From: a bacterium
GTDB taxonomy: Bacteria > Vulcanimicrobiota > JABDET01
Length of the DNA: 64,000 nt
Assembly: GCA_021800275.1 (NCBI GenBank)
Contig: JAJYZB010000001.1
Coordinates: forward strand, 124,001 to 188,000
Direction of reading: 5' to 3'
Within the stretch, counting starts at the first letter, position 1; every line of letters starts with the position of its first letter. Below, in pieces: positions 10,037-19,544 of the stretch. Below the pieces are notes generated by a model. It made no database searches. It saw only the letters and a program-made list of their open reading frames with translations, and had not been told where the DNA came from. The position numbers were made by a program, and so were the translations under genes.

Positions 10037-12414
10037 CTTTAAAAGTCATCGGAAAACCAATCCCTAAAGTAGATGCCCTTGCGCGATGCACGGGAAAGCT
10101 GCAGTATGCCGACGATTTAATTTTTCCTGAAATGCTGTTCTGTAAAATTTACCGTTCTCCTTATGGTCATGCTTTCATTAAAAAGATTGATGTTTCAAAA
10201 GCCGAAAAAATCCCCGGTGTCCTGAAAGTTCTGACAGGGAAAGATTTTCCTATTTCATTTGGGATTCTTCCTGTCAGCCAGGATGAGCCTCCACTGGCTG
10301 AACAGGAAGTGCGATATGTGGGGGAACCGACTGCAGCTGTGGCTGCCCTGGATGAAAATACAGCTTATGCAGCAGTCAGAGCCATTTCTGTTGACTTTGA
10401 ACCTGTAAAACCGGTCATGACCATTGAAGAATCTTTAAAACAAGAGATGATCCACAAAATCGCTGGTTTAGAGTTTGGAGATATTGAAAAAGGATTTTTA
10501 GAATCCGATGAAATTTTTGAAAATACTTATTTTTATGAAGGAAACACCCATCTGGCATTAGAAGAACACGCATCTGTCGCTGTTCCTGAACCAGACGGGA
10601 AATTGACCCTTTATTCCAGCACCCAGGTTCCTCATTATCTGCACAGGACATTAGCTAAAACACTAAATCTTCCACCTTCAAGAATCCGAGTGATTGCTGC
10701 GCCCAATGGAGGCGGGTTTGGAGGAAAATCCGATGTTTTTTCCCATGAAATTGTGGTCTCTAAACTGGCTCTTTTAACGGGAAAACCGGTTAAAATCTGC
10801 TTGACCAGAGAAGAAATTTTTTATCTCCACAGAGGAAGACACCCTGTTTTAATGTGGCTGAAAACAGGGGTTAAAAAAGATGGAACCATAACTTCTATGC
10901 ACTTTAAATCCCTTTTAGATGGGGGAGCTTATGGCAGCTATGGAGTGGCTTCTCTTTATTATACAGGTGCTCTTCAAACCACAACCTATAAAATGAAAAA
11001 TTACAAATTTGAAGGAGCACGACTTTTTACCCATAAAGCCCCCTGTGGTCCAAAACGAGGACATGGAACTCCACAGCCAAGATTTGCTGTTGAAATCATG
11101 CTGGATGAAATCGCGGAAAAATTTCAGTTAGATCCGGCTGAATTTAGAAAAAAACAATTAGTGGAACCTGGTTCTGTGACGATCAATTATCTCAAAATCG
11201 GAAGCATTAGCCTTGGAAAATGCATTGATAAAGTGATAGAAAGATCAGGCTGGAAAGAGAAATTTAGGAAACTTCCTTTTGGGAAAGGGCTAGGACTTGC
11301 CTGTGGATCTTATCTCTGTGGGGCTGGTCTTCCCATTTACTGGAACCCAATGCCCCATTCCAGTGTGATGATAAAGCTGGACAGAGGAGGCGGAATCTCG
11401 GTTTACTGCGGTCAAATTGACATAGGACAAGGATCAAATTCCATGCTGGCTCAAGTGGTGGCTGAGGTTTTAGGAGTTGAACCTTCTGAAATTAAACTTT
11501 TCTGCGCTGATACCGATTTCACTCCTGTTGATCTGGGGAGCTATTCTTCACGGGTAACATTAATGGTAGGAAATGCGGCCATTCAAGCAGCTCAACGAGC
11601 TGCGGCCTTTTTAAAAGAAGCAGTCTCTGAAAAATGGGGGATCCCTAAAACCCGCATTGAATTAAGCGAAGGGAGAATCTGGGATCGAGAAAATCTAAAT
11701 TTGACGATTCCCCTGGCTGAGGGAATTCAACTAGCAGAAGCTAAATTTGGAGCAATCTGCGCTGCAGGGTCTTACACTCCTCCTAAATCTCCAGGAAATT
11801 ATAAAGGATCCGGAGTTGGTCCCTCCCCTGCCTACAGTTATTCAGCCAGTGTGGTTCAAGTAGAAGTGGATCCTGAAACAGGAAACATTCAAGTTGAGAA
11901 AGTCTGGATTGCCCATGATATTGGAAAAGCGATCAACCCTTTGTCAGTGATCGGGCAGGTGGAAGGTTCAGTTTATATGGGACTTGGAGAAGCTCTGATG
12001 GAAGAACAAACTTTCAGGGCTCGTTATCAAGGAGTTCACAAAACTCCATCAATGCTGGATTATAAAAGTTTAACGTTTAAAGACATGCCTGATGTGGAAA
12101 CTCATTTAATTGAAGATCCTGATCCCAATGGCCCTTTTGGAGCAAAAGAAGTGGGTCAGGGTCCACTGCTGCCTGTTCCTCCAGCAGTGGCAAATGCAGT
12201 TTATGATGCGGTGGGAGTCAGAATCCGAGAAATTCCGCTCCACCCCGAAAAAATTCTTTTCGCTCTGAAAAATAAACCCCCAAAAAAGAATTTTCCTGAT
12301 TTCCATGCTCCAAAAATTATCTCTGTGCCCCTTCCTTCCTTATCAGAAGAGCGATCTAGGCAACCCAATTCTTCTCTGACGCCAGATTCATCTGCTTCTA
12401 AAAACCCGTCATGA
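10033..12414 (+). CDS. Molybdopterin-binding large subunit, xanthine oxidase family (HcrA-like)
   Basis: GGGFGGKSD motif; GQGSNSMLAQVVAEVLG; GAKEVGQGPLLP near C-terminus. Confidence 0.85.
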   Translation: MTLKVIGKPIPKVDALARCTGKLQYADDLIFPEMLFCKIYRSPYGHAFIKKIDVSKAEKIPGVLKVLTGKDFPISFGILPVSQDEPPLAEQEVRYVGEPTAAVAALDENTAYAAVRAISVDFEPVKPVMTIEESLKQEMIHKIAGLEFGDIEKGFLESDEIFENTYFYEGNTHLALEEHASVAVPEPDGKLTLYSSTQVPHYLHRTLAKTLNLPPSRIRVIAAPNGGGFGGKSDVFSHEIVVSKLALLTGKPVKICLTREEIFYLHRGRHPVLMWLKTGVKKDGTITSMHFKSLLDGGAYGSYGVASLYYTGALQTTTYKMKNYKFEGARLFTHKAPCGPKRGHGTPQPRFAVEIMLDEIAEKFQLDPAEFRKKQLVEPGSVTINYLKIGSISLGKCIDKVIERSGWKEKFRKLPFGKGLGLACGSYLCGAGLPIYWNPMPHSSVMIKLDRGGGISVYCGQIDIGQGSNSMLAQVVAEVLGVEPSEIKLFCADTDFTPVDLGSYSSRVTLMVGNAAIQAAQRAAAFLKEAVSEKWGIPKTRIELSEGRIWDRENLNLTIPLAEGIQLAEAKFGAICAAGSYTPPKSPGNYKGSGVGPSPAYSYSASVVQVEVDPETGNIQVEKVWIAHDIGKAINPLSVIGQVEGSVYMGLGEALMEEQTFRARYQGVHKTPSMLDYKSLTFKDMPDVETHLIEDPDPNGPFGAKEVGQGPLLPVPPAVANAVYDAVGVRIREIPLHPEKILFALKNKPPKKNFPDFHAPKIISVPLPSLSEERSRQPNSSLTPDSSASKNPS

Positions 12415-13442
12415 TCAGACTCCCTGAATTCTCCTATTATTCCCCTAAAACCCTTCGCGAAACTCTGAAGATTTTAGCTTCAGAAAGGGGGAAAGCCAGA
12501 GCAGTGGCAGGGGGAACCGATCTTTTCCCTAACATGAAGCGGAGAGTTCAGACTCCTGCTGTTTTAGTGAGTTTGAATCAGGTGAAAGAACTCCATCGAA
12601 ACATCTCTCGCCGCCGATCAGCAGGGATCGTGATTCCATCCGGTTCAACACTTTCAGAAGTGAGCAGAAACCAGTTGATTCAACAGTTTTATCCCTCTCT
12701 TTCCAAAACTGCTTCTTCCATTGCCACCCCTTTAATTCAGAATATGGGAACCATTGGAGGGAATCTGTGTCTGGATACCCGATGCACTTATTATAATCAA
12801 TCACCAGAATGGAGGGAAAGTGTGGGTTACTGCATGAAAGCCCCTGAAGGAAAACCTGATATTCCCTGCAGAGTTGCCCCTGGCAGCCCTCAGTGCGTAG
12901 CTGTGAATTCCAGTGATACAGCCCCTCTTTTCTGCGCTCTTCAAGGAGAATTCACTCTGGTTTCTTCGGATGGAGAACGAAAAATAAAAGCCTGTGATTT
13001 TTATCGAAATGATGGGGAGCTTTATTTAAATCTTAAACCAGACGAAATCCTATCTGAAATGATTCTTCCGCTCCCCGAAAATTTAAAAGTCTGTTATCTT
13101 AAATTAAGGAGAAGGGGATCTTTTGATTTTCCAGTATTAGGAGTGGCTGCTGCCCTTAAAATCGCGAACCAGAAAGTGGAAGAAGCTAGAATTTTTTTAA
13201 ATGCTGTTTCATCCGCTCCTATTGAAGCTGCTGAATCCGAAAAAATTTTAATAGGAAGCAGCCTGGAGGACGGAAAACTGAAAAAGGAAACAATCGCTAA
13301 ATCTGCCAGACAGGCTGTAAAATATTCAGCTCCTTATGACAATACCGATTTTTACGCTTTCTGGAGAAAAGAGATGACAGAAGTATTTGTAAAAAGAGCT
13401 CTTGAATCTCTTAATGAGCCAGAGATCCTGAAAGAGCTTTAG
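12411..13442 (+). CDS. FAD subunit with extra 4Fe-4S loop (HcrB-like)
   Basis: VAGGTDL; IGGNLCLDTRCTYYN...YCMKA...C...C cysteine loop as in 4-hydroxybenzoyl-CoA reductase beta. Confidence 0.8.
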   Translation: MIRLPEFSYYSPKTLRETLKILASERGKARAVAGGTDLFPNMKRRVQTPAVLVSLNQVKELHRNISRRRSAGIVIPSGSTLSEVSRNQLIQQFYPSLSKTASSIATPLIQNMGTIGGNLCLDTRCTYYNQSPEWRESVGYCMKAPEGKPDIPCRVAPGSPQCVAVNSSDTAPLFCALQGEFTLVSSDGERKIKACDFYRNDGELYLNLKPDEILSEMILPLPENLKVCYLKLRRRGSFDFPVLGVAAALKIANQKVEEARIFLNAVSSAPIEAAESEKILIGSSLEDGKLKKETIAKSARQAVKYSAPYDNTDFYAFWRKEMTEVFVKRALESLNEPEILKEL

Positions 13443-14415
13443 AAACTCCTAATTTTTCCAGATCAAATTTCAATTCCGCTTTCTCATTTTCAGTTAATGG
13501 AATAACAGGGGGTCTGACCTGTCCTCCAGCCATTCCCATAAGTTCACTCCAATACTTTATCATTTGTACAGGCAGGGAACCGCCGGTTTGAGCAGCCATT
13601 CTCCCCCACCATTTTCTGGAAAGCTGTTTTATCGGGACAATTTTAGAATACAACGTTTTCCCTTTATCAAATTCCCCTTTTGTCATCAAATTAATGAACT
13701 CCACATAATCATGTCTTTCTTCTGTATCAAATCTCCAGTCGCTGGTATTGGCAAACATGACCTGCTGATGGAACCCATAATAGGGTTCATAAAAGAAAAT
13801 CTCCTCATCCGGAACACTGATGACAGCGTTTTTCCCTGCTGCGAGATGAGTGTCCAGAGAAATCTGCGCATTGAAGCTCGCCTCTTTAATGGCTGCCAGA
13901 TTTTTAATTTCAGTCATTTTTGTAAGGGCTTTTGCTGAAAGCGTAATTCCAAACTGAGGGGAATTATAAAAAGCGATTCCAATATTCAGTTTTTCTGCCA
14001 CACGCTCAACCCAATCTAAAACCTGAGATTCAGTTTTTGTCATCATGTAAGGAGCTGCTAAAATTGCCAGATCAAACCCTGCTGCTTCGATTTTCTTCCC
14101 ATAAGAAATCACTTCCTTTAAGCAGGTTCCTGTGATTTGAAAAGCGATCCTGGCTCTTTGTTTAACCAATCCAGGAACCGCTTCAATCAATTTCAGCCTT
14201 TCTTCATGAGTTAAGCTCCAGAACTCTCCCATGTTCCAGGAAAATCCCATTCCTTTAGTTCCTAATTTTAAAACATGCTCAATGTTTTTCTTCAATCCCT
14301 CAAAATCAATTTCATCTTCAGAAGTAAAAGGAGTCATCATCGTGGTCCACTGACCCACCATATTCTGACGAGCCCAATCTTTTGCTTGCGCTTTTGAATA
14401 GTTCATAAGCTGCAC
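13411..14415 (-). CDS. Dihydrodipicolinate synthase/N-acetylneuraminate lyase family (DapA-like) aldolase
   Basis: TIM-barrel family signature, AFYNSP Tyr and AAIKEAS Schiff-base Lys. Confidence 0.8.
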   Translation of the reverse strand: MQLMNYSKAQAKDWARQNMVGQWTTMMTPFTSEDEIDFEGLKKNIEHVLKLGTKGMGFSWNMGEFWSLTHEERLKLIEAVPGLVKQRARIAFQITGTCLKEVISYGKKIEAAGFDLAILAAPYMMTKTESQVLDWVERVAEKLNIGIAFYNSPQFGITLSAKALTKMTEIKNLAAIKEASFNAQISLDTHLAAGKNAVISVPDEEIFFYEPYYGFHQQVMFANTSDWRFDTEERHDYVEFINLMTKGEFDKGKTLYSKIVPIKQLSRKWWGRMAAQTGGSLPVQMIKYWSELMGMAGGQVRPPVIPLTENEKAELKFDLEKLGVSKALSGSLAH

Positions 14416-14467
14416 CTCTTTCTATAAATTTTCAAATTTAACATTCTCCACTGCCCTGATAGACTCA

Positions 14468-15226
14468 TCAAACACTGGCGTAAATAGAAAGAGATTTGCA
14501 GATCGGGTTTCGTTCCACACCAACCCTTTTCTCAATTTCATCTTTCACTTTTTTCACGGCAGAAGCTTCCACACGCCCATTTTCTCGATTCTGATTTGTG
14601 CAAACAGCTCCTCGAACCCCTACAATATGGGGGTTAATTCTGCTCAGTTCATCGAAATTTTCAATTTTCAAGGACCCTGAAAGAGCTGTGCTCATATTAA
14701 AACTCTTCCCTTTATCCACGACTTTCTTCAACGTTTTTTCATCCATAAAATCAAAAAGGTTTCTGCCATCTTTTGTGACTGTATCAATGAGAATCCCATT
14801 GCACATCGCTTTTTCTGCCAGATCCACAACCCGCTCTGGAGCTAGTCCATGATAAAGAGGAGCATCAGCAAAAGTGGCTGCAATCAATTTGCTTTCAAAT
14901 CCTTTCAAAGCTCTCCGACATTCCTTTAGAATCGTTAGAGCTGTGTCATAATCCGTGTTCAAAAATCCGACTTTTATAGAGCTAGCCTTTAAACAAGCTG
15001 CTCCATAAACAGCCATGGCAATAGTTCCTGGCTGGTTGGGAACAACACCAAGAGTGACACTGACATGCATTTCCTGAGGAACATAATCTCTGACCTCTTT
15101 GATCACAGAAGGAACGTTTGAACCAATAGTCACTTCTCTCAGGTCCTTGACATCTACAATGTCAGCTCCCCCTTGAACTGATTCTTGCGCTTCCTTTAAA
15201 TCCTGCACACTGACCATTAGCAGCAT
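14468..15226 (-). CDS. mfnB: (5-formylfuran-3-yl)methyl phosphate synthase MfnB
   Basis: LLMVSVQDLKEAQESVQGGADIVDVKD...SVTLGVVPNQPGTIA...VGF; start moved to internal ATG 15226. Confidence 0.75.
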   Translation of the reverse strand: MLLMVSVQDLKEAQESVQGGADIVDVKDLREVTIGSNVPSVIKEVRDYVPQEMHVSVTLGVVPNQPGTIAMAVYGAACLKASSIKVGFLNTDYDTALTILKECRRALKGFESKLIAATFADAPLYHGLAPERVVDLAEKAMCNGILIDTVTKDGRNLFDFMDEKTLKKVVDKGKSFNMSTALSGSLKIENFDELSRINPHIVGVRGAVCTNQNRENGRVEASAVKKVKDEIEKRVGVERNPICKSLSIYASV

Positions 15227-15251
15227 AGGGTTTACTTCATCTCCTTTTTTT

Positions 15252-15289
15252 GATTTTCTATAATTCATCATAGATTTTCTATAATCTAT
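15252..15289. promoter_or_regulatory. Two direct repeats GATTTTCTATAAT at a 21-bp period overlapping a 7-bp dyad ATAGATT-N6-AATCTAT
   Basis: Exact 13-bp copies at 15252-15264 and 15273-15285 between divergent mfnB and tnaA. Confidence 0.5.
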
Positions 15290-15412
15290 TATTCTGACAT
15301 AAATCTATTTAGAATTTTTGTTTTAATCTCCTGCTTCTGGAGGGTATTCTGAGAGATTCGAGAAATTCTCACGAAAAACCTAAGGAGAGGGTAAAATTTT
15401 GACTGAACCCAA

Positions 15413-16789
15413 ATGACAAAAACAATTATCGAACCCTTCAAAATAAAAATGGTGGAACCTCTCCATTTAACACGAGAAGAAGACAGAAGAGAAATTTTAA
15501 AAAAAGCGGGATATAATCTTTTTCTGGTTAAAGCCCAGAATATTTTAATTGACCTCCTGACTGATTCTGGGACTTCTGCCATGAGCTCTGAACAGTGGGC
15601 AGGCATGATGAGGGGGGATGAATCTTATGCAGGAGCTTCCAGTTTTTACAAGTTTGAAGAAGCCATCCGTTCTATCACAGGGTTTCGCTATATTATTCCA
15701 ACCCACCAGGGAAGAGCAGCAGAAAGAATTCTTTTTGGAACCATCAATGTAAAAGATAAATTTGTCCTGAATAATACCCATTTTGATACCACCAGAGCCA
15801 ATATCGAGTATCTGGGAGGTACTGCCGTGGATCTCCCTATTCCTGAAGCCCGCATCCCATCTGATGAATTCCCATTTAAAGGGAACATGGATGTCTCTCT
15901 CTTAAAATCTTTTATTCAGGAAAAGGGAAGAGATAAAATCTCGCTGGTGATGCTCACGATCACGAATAATTCTGGGGGTGGACAGCCTGTTTCTTTGCAA
16001 AATGTGAAAGAAGTGAGCGCGGTCTGTAAAAGCAGCGGCATTCCTTTTTTCCTGGATGCCTGCCGATTCGCGGAAAACTGCTATTTAATTAAAGAACGAG
16101 AGCCTGGATATTCCAGCAAGACAGTCAAAGAGATAGCACAGGAGCTTTTTTCTTATGCTGATGGCTGCACCATGAGCGCTAAAAAAGATGGATTAGCCAA
16201 TATCGGCGGATTTTTAGCTTTAAATGATGAAAACCTGGCGATTCAGGAAAAAAACCTTCTCATTTTAACCGAAGGATTCCCAACTTATGGAGGGCTGGCA
16301 GGGCGGGATCTGGAAGCCATTGCCCAGGGACTTATTGAGGTTCTGGATGAAGATTATTTAAATTACCGGATCGCTTCTATTCGCTATCTCCAAAATGGAT
16401 TTGAAAAAGCGGGAATCCCAACAGTAAAGCCCCCAGGAGGTCATGCCGTATATATTGATTCCAGAGCTTTTCTCCCCCATATTTCCCCTGAACAGTTTCC
16501 AGGACAGGCTTTGGTCTGCGAATTGTACGTTAAAGGAGGAATCAGGGCAGTGGAAGTTGGGTCCCTTATGTTCGGGAAAAAACAATCTGACGGTAAAGAG
16601 ATTCTTCCTGCTCTGGATCTGGTGCGTTTAGCGATTCCAAGAAGGGTTTACACACAAAGTCATATTGATTACGTCATTGAAATCGGAGAAGAAATCGCGA
16701 AACATAAAGAAAAAACTCGGGGACTTAAACTGATTTATGAGTCCCCTTTTCTTCGGCATTTTACAGCAAAACTGGAACCTCTATTTTAA
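15413..16789 (+). CDS. tnaA: Tryptophanase (beta-eliminating lyase, PLP)
   Basis: THQGRAAERILF, SAKKDGLANIGGF; GIRAVEVGSL and LRHFTAKL match tryptophanase rather than tyrosine phenol-lyase. Confidence 0.8.
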   Translation: MTKTIIEPFKIKMVEPLHLTREEDRREILKKAGYNLFLVKAQNILIDLLTDSGTSAMSSEQWAGMMRGDESYAGASSFYKFEEAIRSITGFRYIIPTHQGRAAERILFGTINVKDKFVLNNTHFDTTRANIEYLGGTAVDLPIPEARIPSDEFPFKGNMDVSLLKSFIQEKGRDKISLVMLTITNNSGGGQPVSLQNVKEVSAVCKSSGIPFFLDACRFAENCYLIKEREPGYSSKTVKEIAQELFSYADGCTMSAKKDGLANIGGFLALNDENLAIQEKNLLILTEGFPTYGGLAGRDLEAIAQGLIEVLDEDYLNYRIASIRYLQNGFEKAGIPTVKPPGGHAVYIDSRAFLPHISPEQFPGQALVCELYVKGGIRAVEVGSLMFGKKQSDGKEILPALDLVRLAIPRRVYTQSHIDYVIEIGEEIAKHKEKTRGLKLIYESPFLRHFTAKLEPLF

Positions 16790-17143
16790 GGGAATGGCTG
16801 GCATTCTCTTCAAAGTCTTTTTAACTGGATCCACCAGAATACCTACGGATTCCAAAGCCGTTACTCCTAATATAGGCTCTGCATCATCCGGTCCAAAAAT
16901 CACTCTGCCTCCGGTGATCTCCCCCATAAATTCAATGATGACAACTCCAAAATCATACTCGACTTTTTCTCCATTGGCTAATTCGTAAGTCATCTTTCCT
17001 GCAGGAGTTATTTTCGCTTTTTTCAACTCTCTGGCAGGAGCTAAACAATCTGTGGCTCCAGTATCCACTAGAAAATCAGCCTGATACTTTTCTTTTGATT
17101 TTTGCTGCGACTTCAAACTCACAGTTACATGCATTAACCCCAT
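16781..17143 (-). CDS. Clan AA retropepsin-like aspartic protease
   Basis: FLVDTGATDCLAP and ILGVTALESVGILVDP. Confidence 0.75.
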   Translation of the reverse strand: MGLMHVTVSLKSQQKSKEKYQADFLVDTGATDCLAPARELKKAKITPAGKMTYELANGEKVEYDFGVVIIEFMGEITGGRVIFGPDDAEPILGVTALESVGILVDPVKKTLKRMPAIPLK

Positions 17144-17332
17144 ATTCTTTCCCTTTCACGCTCATTTTTAAAAATCTGATCACTACTCTTTATTAAAATT
17201 CGACAGGTGAATCTTTTCCCCCTGGATAAGATTAGTCCTATCTATCATGCCGCAGCGCCTAATACTAACTGCAGTCATGACCTTCAGCGCACAGGTAAAA
17301 TTCGATGGAAATGATTTCCCTGCTATTTCTTG

Positions 17333-18763
17333 TTACGAGCTGAGCAGCTTTGCCAGAACATCAGCGGCCGTATAAGAAAAACCGTGTGAAGGGAAAAACC
17401 GCTTGATTTCATTCAAATCATCCCCTGCTGTCACAATTCCTGGCTCAAGATGTTTCCCATTTCGTATTTGGGGATGTCCTGCTGTGGCGATTAGGGCATT
17501 GCAAATACATTTGCGTCCACGGCTTTTTTCCACATCCCCCCCTTTTGCAGCATAAACAGTTACAGGTTCAGCAGCACACCGAAACCCGATTGAGCCATCC
17601 TCCATTCTGTAGACTTCCCGCAGATAACCCAGATCGCAGATTCGAGGACGGGCAGCATAAACTTCTTCTTCTGAGACTGTTCCTGCTAATCGAGCCACTT
17701 TGAATGGAAAACCTGTAGGGGATGCCTGGGCATCGGTAAAAACCTGAACTTTACCTTCATGAATTTGCTGCAGTATCCTTTTTTTATAATCAGGACTCAA
17801 ACCTGACTCTTCGCAGAAGGCAAAAGCAGTTCCTACCTGAACCCCTGCTGCTCCAAGGTTCAATGCCTCTCGCAGTTTTTCAGGAGATCCATATCCACCT
17901 GCCAGCCAGAAAGGAAGTCCGAGAGCTTTTATTTTTTCGATGTCAATTTTATCGCGTTCTCCATAAATCGGTTCCCCTATTTCGTTAAACTTAATGGATC
18001 CTCGAGGAGGAGCATTGTGCCCCCCTGCTGAAGGGTTTTCGATCACAAAACCATCAATTTTCCCATTGGATCGTTTGATCATAATCTCCGCAAGAGTACT
18101 TGAAGAAATGATAGGAAGAAACTGCGGACGAGAAAGAGGAGGCAGCTCTTTTTCCATAAATTCTTTTGGAACTAAACGCACCAATAAATCATCTTCTGGG
18201 CGCGAACCTGTCACCTGGAGAGGATAAACTGCAGGTTCATGATTCGCTAGAAGATCGAGAACTCCAGGAATTTTTAAGGGAATCCCAGCGCCCATCAATA
18301 CATAATCAACTCCTGCCAGCAGTGCGCCGTAAAGAGAAGGCAGATGAGGAATCTGAATTTTTTCCAAATAATTAATTCCAACCGGATTCTGATGCCCCTC
18401 TTTCGCCAAAAAAACTTCCACAAAGTTCCCGGCAATACACAGCTCTTTCAGCAGACGAGAACTCTCTTGTTGATGCAGCTCTAAAGTCACATAAGAATCT
18501 TTCTTTTTCTTTCCTCCTGGGAGATAATAGGTTTTCCAGATCCTCTCCGCCATCTTCTGAAAAGGGAAAAAACTCAATGCGCGGCAGATATGTCCACCAG
18601 GATCTCCATCCTGCAGTCTCCTGACAAGAACTTGATCTAAAGCGGTTCCGGAAACAATTCCAAGCTGCCCCAGGCGTGATACAGCCTGTGCCAATTTCCA
18701 GCAGGAAACACTAACTCCCATTCCTCCTTGAATGATCCTGGGGTGGTAATTTTTGTGTGTCAA
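17333..18763 (-). CDS. Nitronate monooxygenase / 2-nitropropane dioxygenase family
   Basis: IIQGGMGVSVS start, PSAGGHNAPPRG, WLAGGYGSPEKLREALNLGAAGVQVGTAFAFCEESG. Confidence 0.85.
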   Translation of the reverse strand: MTHKNYHPRIIQGGMGVSVSCWKLAQAVSRLGQLGIVSGTALDQVLVRRLQDGDPGGHICRALSFFPFQKMAERIWKTYYLPGGKKKKDSYVTLELHQQESSRLLKELCIAGNFVEVFLAKEGHQNPVGINYLEKIQIPHLPSLYGALLAGVDYVLMGAGIPLKIPGVLDLLANHEPAVYPLQVTGSRPEDDLLVRLVPKEFMEKELPPLSRPQFLPIISSSTLAEIMIKRSNGKIDGFVIENPSAGGHNAPPRGSIKFNEIGEPIYGERDKIDIEKIKALGLPFWLAGGYGSPEKLREALNLGAAGVQVGTAFAFCEESGLSPDYKKRILQQIHEGKVQVFTDAQASPTGFPFKVARLAGTVSEEEVYAARPRICDLGYLREVYRMEDGSIGFRCAAEPVTVYAAKGGDVEKSRGRKCICNALIATAGHPQIRNGKHLEPGIVTAGDDLNEIKRFFPSHGFSYTAADVLAKLLSS

Positions 18764-18770
18764 ACCAGTC

Positions 18771-19544
18771 TCAAAGGAAAATTCGCGGATATCTGTCAGA
18801 TCCCATTTGCGCTGGCTGCTTACCCTTCTGCCTCCCCTCTAAATCCATATTAGGACTTGGACAGATCTCACAGAAAAAATCTATCTCCGCTTTCCCAAAC
18901 TTCTCTTCCCATTTCGCGGGAACGATTTTGCACGTATGATCTCGATATTGAATAACCCCCGTTTTCCTGAAATAACTCAAGGTCCGCAAAATGGTCTCCG
19001 GTTCACATCCAATAAAATCCGCAAGGGTTCTGCTTTTAGGAAGAGTGAAATATTTTTTGCCGCCGAGAGCAGAAAGAACACTGGCTAATCTTTCTTCAAC
19101 CGTTCTTTTCATGAGATCTTGATGCGATTTTTGAAGACTATTAAACTTTGAATGAACACAAGAATAGCAGCTTTGATATAATAGGCGGTGTTTTCTGGTC
19201 AGATCCACAAATGTTTTCGCTCGGATGCCTATTAAATGAGTTTCTTCCAGCGCCTGGACAGAAAAAGGATAGGTTTCCATAAAGAGAGATTCAGTGGCTC
19301 CTACAATCCCTCCAGGATAAACGAGCTGCTGGATGCACTCTTCTCCATCAGGGCTCTGATTAAAAACCTTAAGGGACCCGCTTTTTACAAAATAGATCAA
19401 GGCTAAAGGTTGGTGTTCAACCACAACCATTCCCCTTTTTTTCACCGTTATTTTTTTGGAAGACCTCAGCAGTTCATCCAGGGTATAATCGCTTAAAGGC
19501 TTGAAAAAACAAACCTGTTTTAAAAGCTTTTTAATCTCTGACAC
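18771..19544 (-). CDS. Crp/Fnr family transcriptional regulator
   Basis: cNMP-binding fold and HTH LADFIGCEPETILRTLSYFRKTGVIQYRD. Confidence 0.85.
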   Translation of the reverse strand: MSEIKKLLKQVCFFKPLSDYTLDELLRSSKKITVKKRGMVVVEHQPLALIYFVKSGSLKVFNQSPDGEECIQQLVYPGGIVGATESLFMETYPFSVQALEETHLIGIRAKTFVDLTRKHRLLYQSCYSCVHSKFNSLQKSHQDLMKRTVEERLASVLSALGGKKYFTLPKSRTLADFIGCEPETILRTLSYFRKTGVIQYRDHTCKIVPAKWEEKFGKAEIDFFCEICPSPNMDLEGRQKGKQPAQMGSDRYPRIFL

